Assembly: GCA_012845835.1 (NCBI GenBank)
Contig: JABAKD010000025.1
Span: forward strand, 7,096,989 to 7,160,988
Length of the DNA: 64,000 bases
Source of the DNA: Undaria pinnatifida
Taxonomy: Eukaryota; Sar; Phaeophyceae; Laminariales; Alariaceae
Reading direction: 5' to 3'
A program made the translations under genes and the position numbers. Below the pieces are notes generated by a model. That model worked only from the letters and a program-made list of their open reading frames with translations. It made no database searches and was not told where the DNA came from. The stretch's first letter is position 1. Every line of letters begins with the position of its first letter. Of this stretch, positions 63,961 to 64,000 are shown in pieces.

Positions 63961-64000
63961 GTACCCCGTGTTCACCCCCGGTTTTTGAGCCACTCGCAGT

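Overview
The window is eukaryotic, gene-poor, repeat-dominated nuclear DNA. There is no operon-like packing, long frames are rare and mostly low-complexity, and the few plausible coding pieces end at splice-like sites. A decayed Copia-type retrotransposon, at least one poly(A)-tailed SINE-like family, MITEs and many minisatellites fill most of it. An alga, perhaps a stramenopile such as a brown alga, fits the mixed GC, the simple repeats and a short (TTAGGG)n block near the right end. No marker gene fixes the taxon, so this is low confidence.

Layout. 0-7 kb: simple repeats, one candidate first exon (2145-2835), two related minisatellites around 3.2 and 4.3 kb, and a long pyrimidine-rich array (4.74-6.59 kb). 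7-21 kb: dispersed repeat copies, short tandem arrays and two weak exon candidates (14.44 and 17.87 kb). 21.1-27.9 kb: a broken Copia element on the minus strand, flanked by direct repeats that may be its LTRs; the right one carries a SINE-like insertion. 28-32 kb: a higher-order repeat with large (GGT)n tracts and tRNA-like modules. 32.4-37.1 kb: about 4 kb of degenerate CCCATGGGT satellite in two mostly opposed halves around a 300-bp spacer, interrupted by a second Copia fragment. 37-48 kb: G-rich tracts, an ATGATGTT minisatellite, a 420-bp almost pure purine block, and long stretches with nothing recognisable. 48-64 kb: tandem arrays and a dense nest of small mobile elements, including nine copies of an 80-bp TTAA-flanked MITE, three elements with CAG...CTG ends (TA flanks where preserved), five copies of a (CAA)n-tailed repeat, clear nested insertions, and a membrane-protein-like exon at 62.4 kb.

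No complete gene can be assembled with confidence. Relationships between the features are those of insertion history rather than pathways: host repeat, then SINE, then MITE can be read in order at 58.3-59.1 kb, and repeat B then repeat A at 52.45-52.8 kb.
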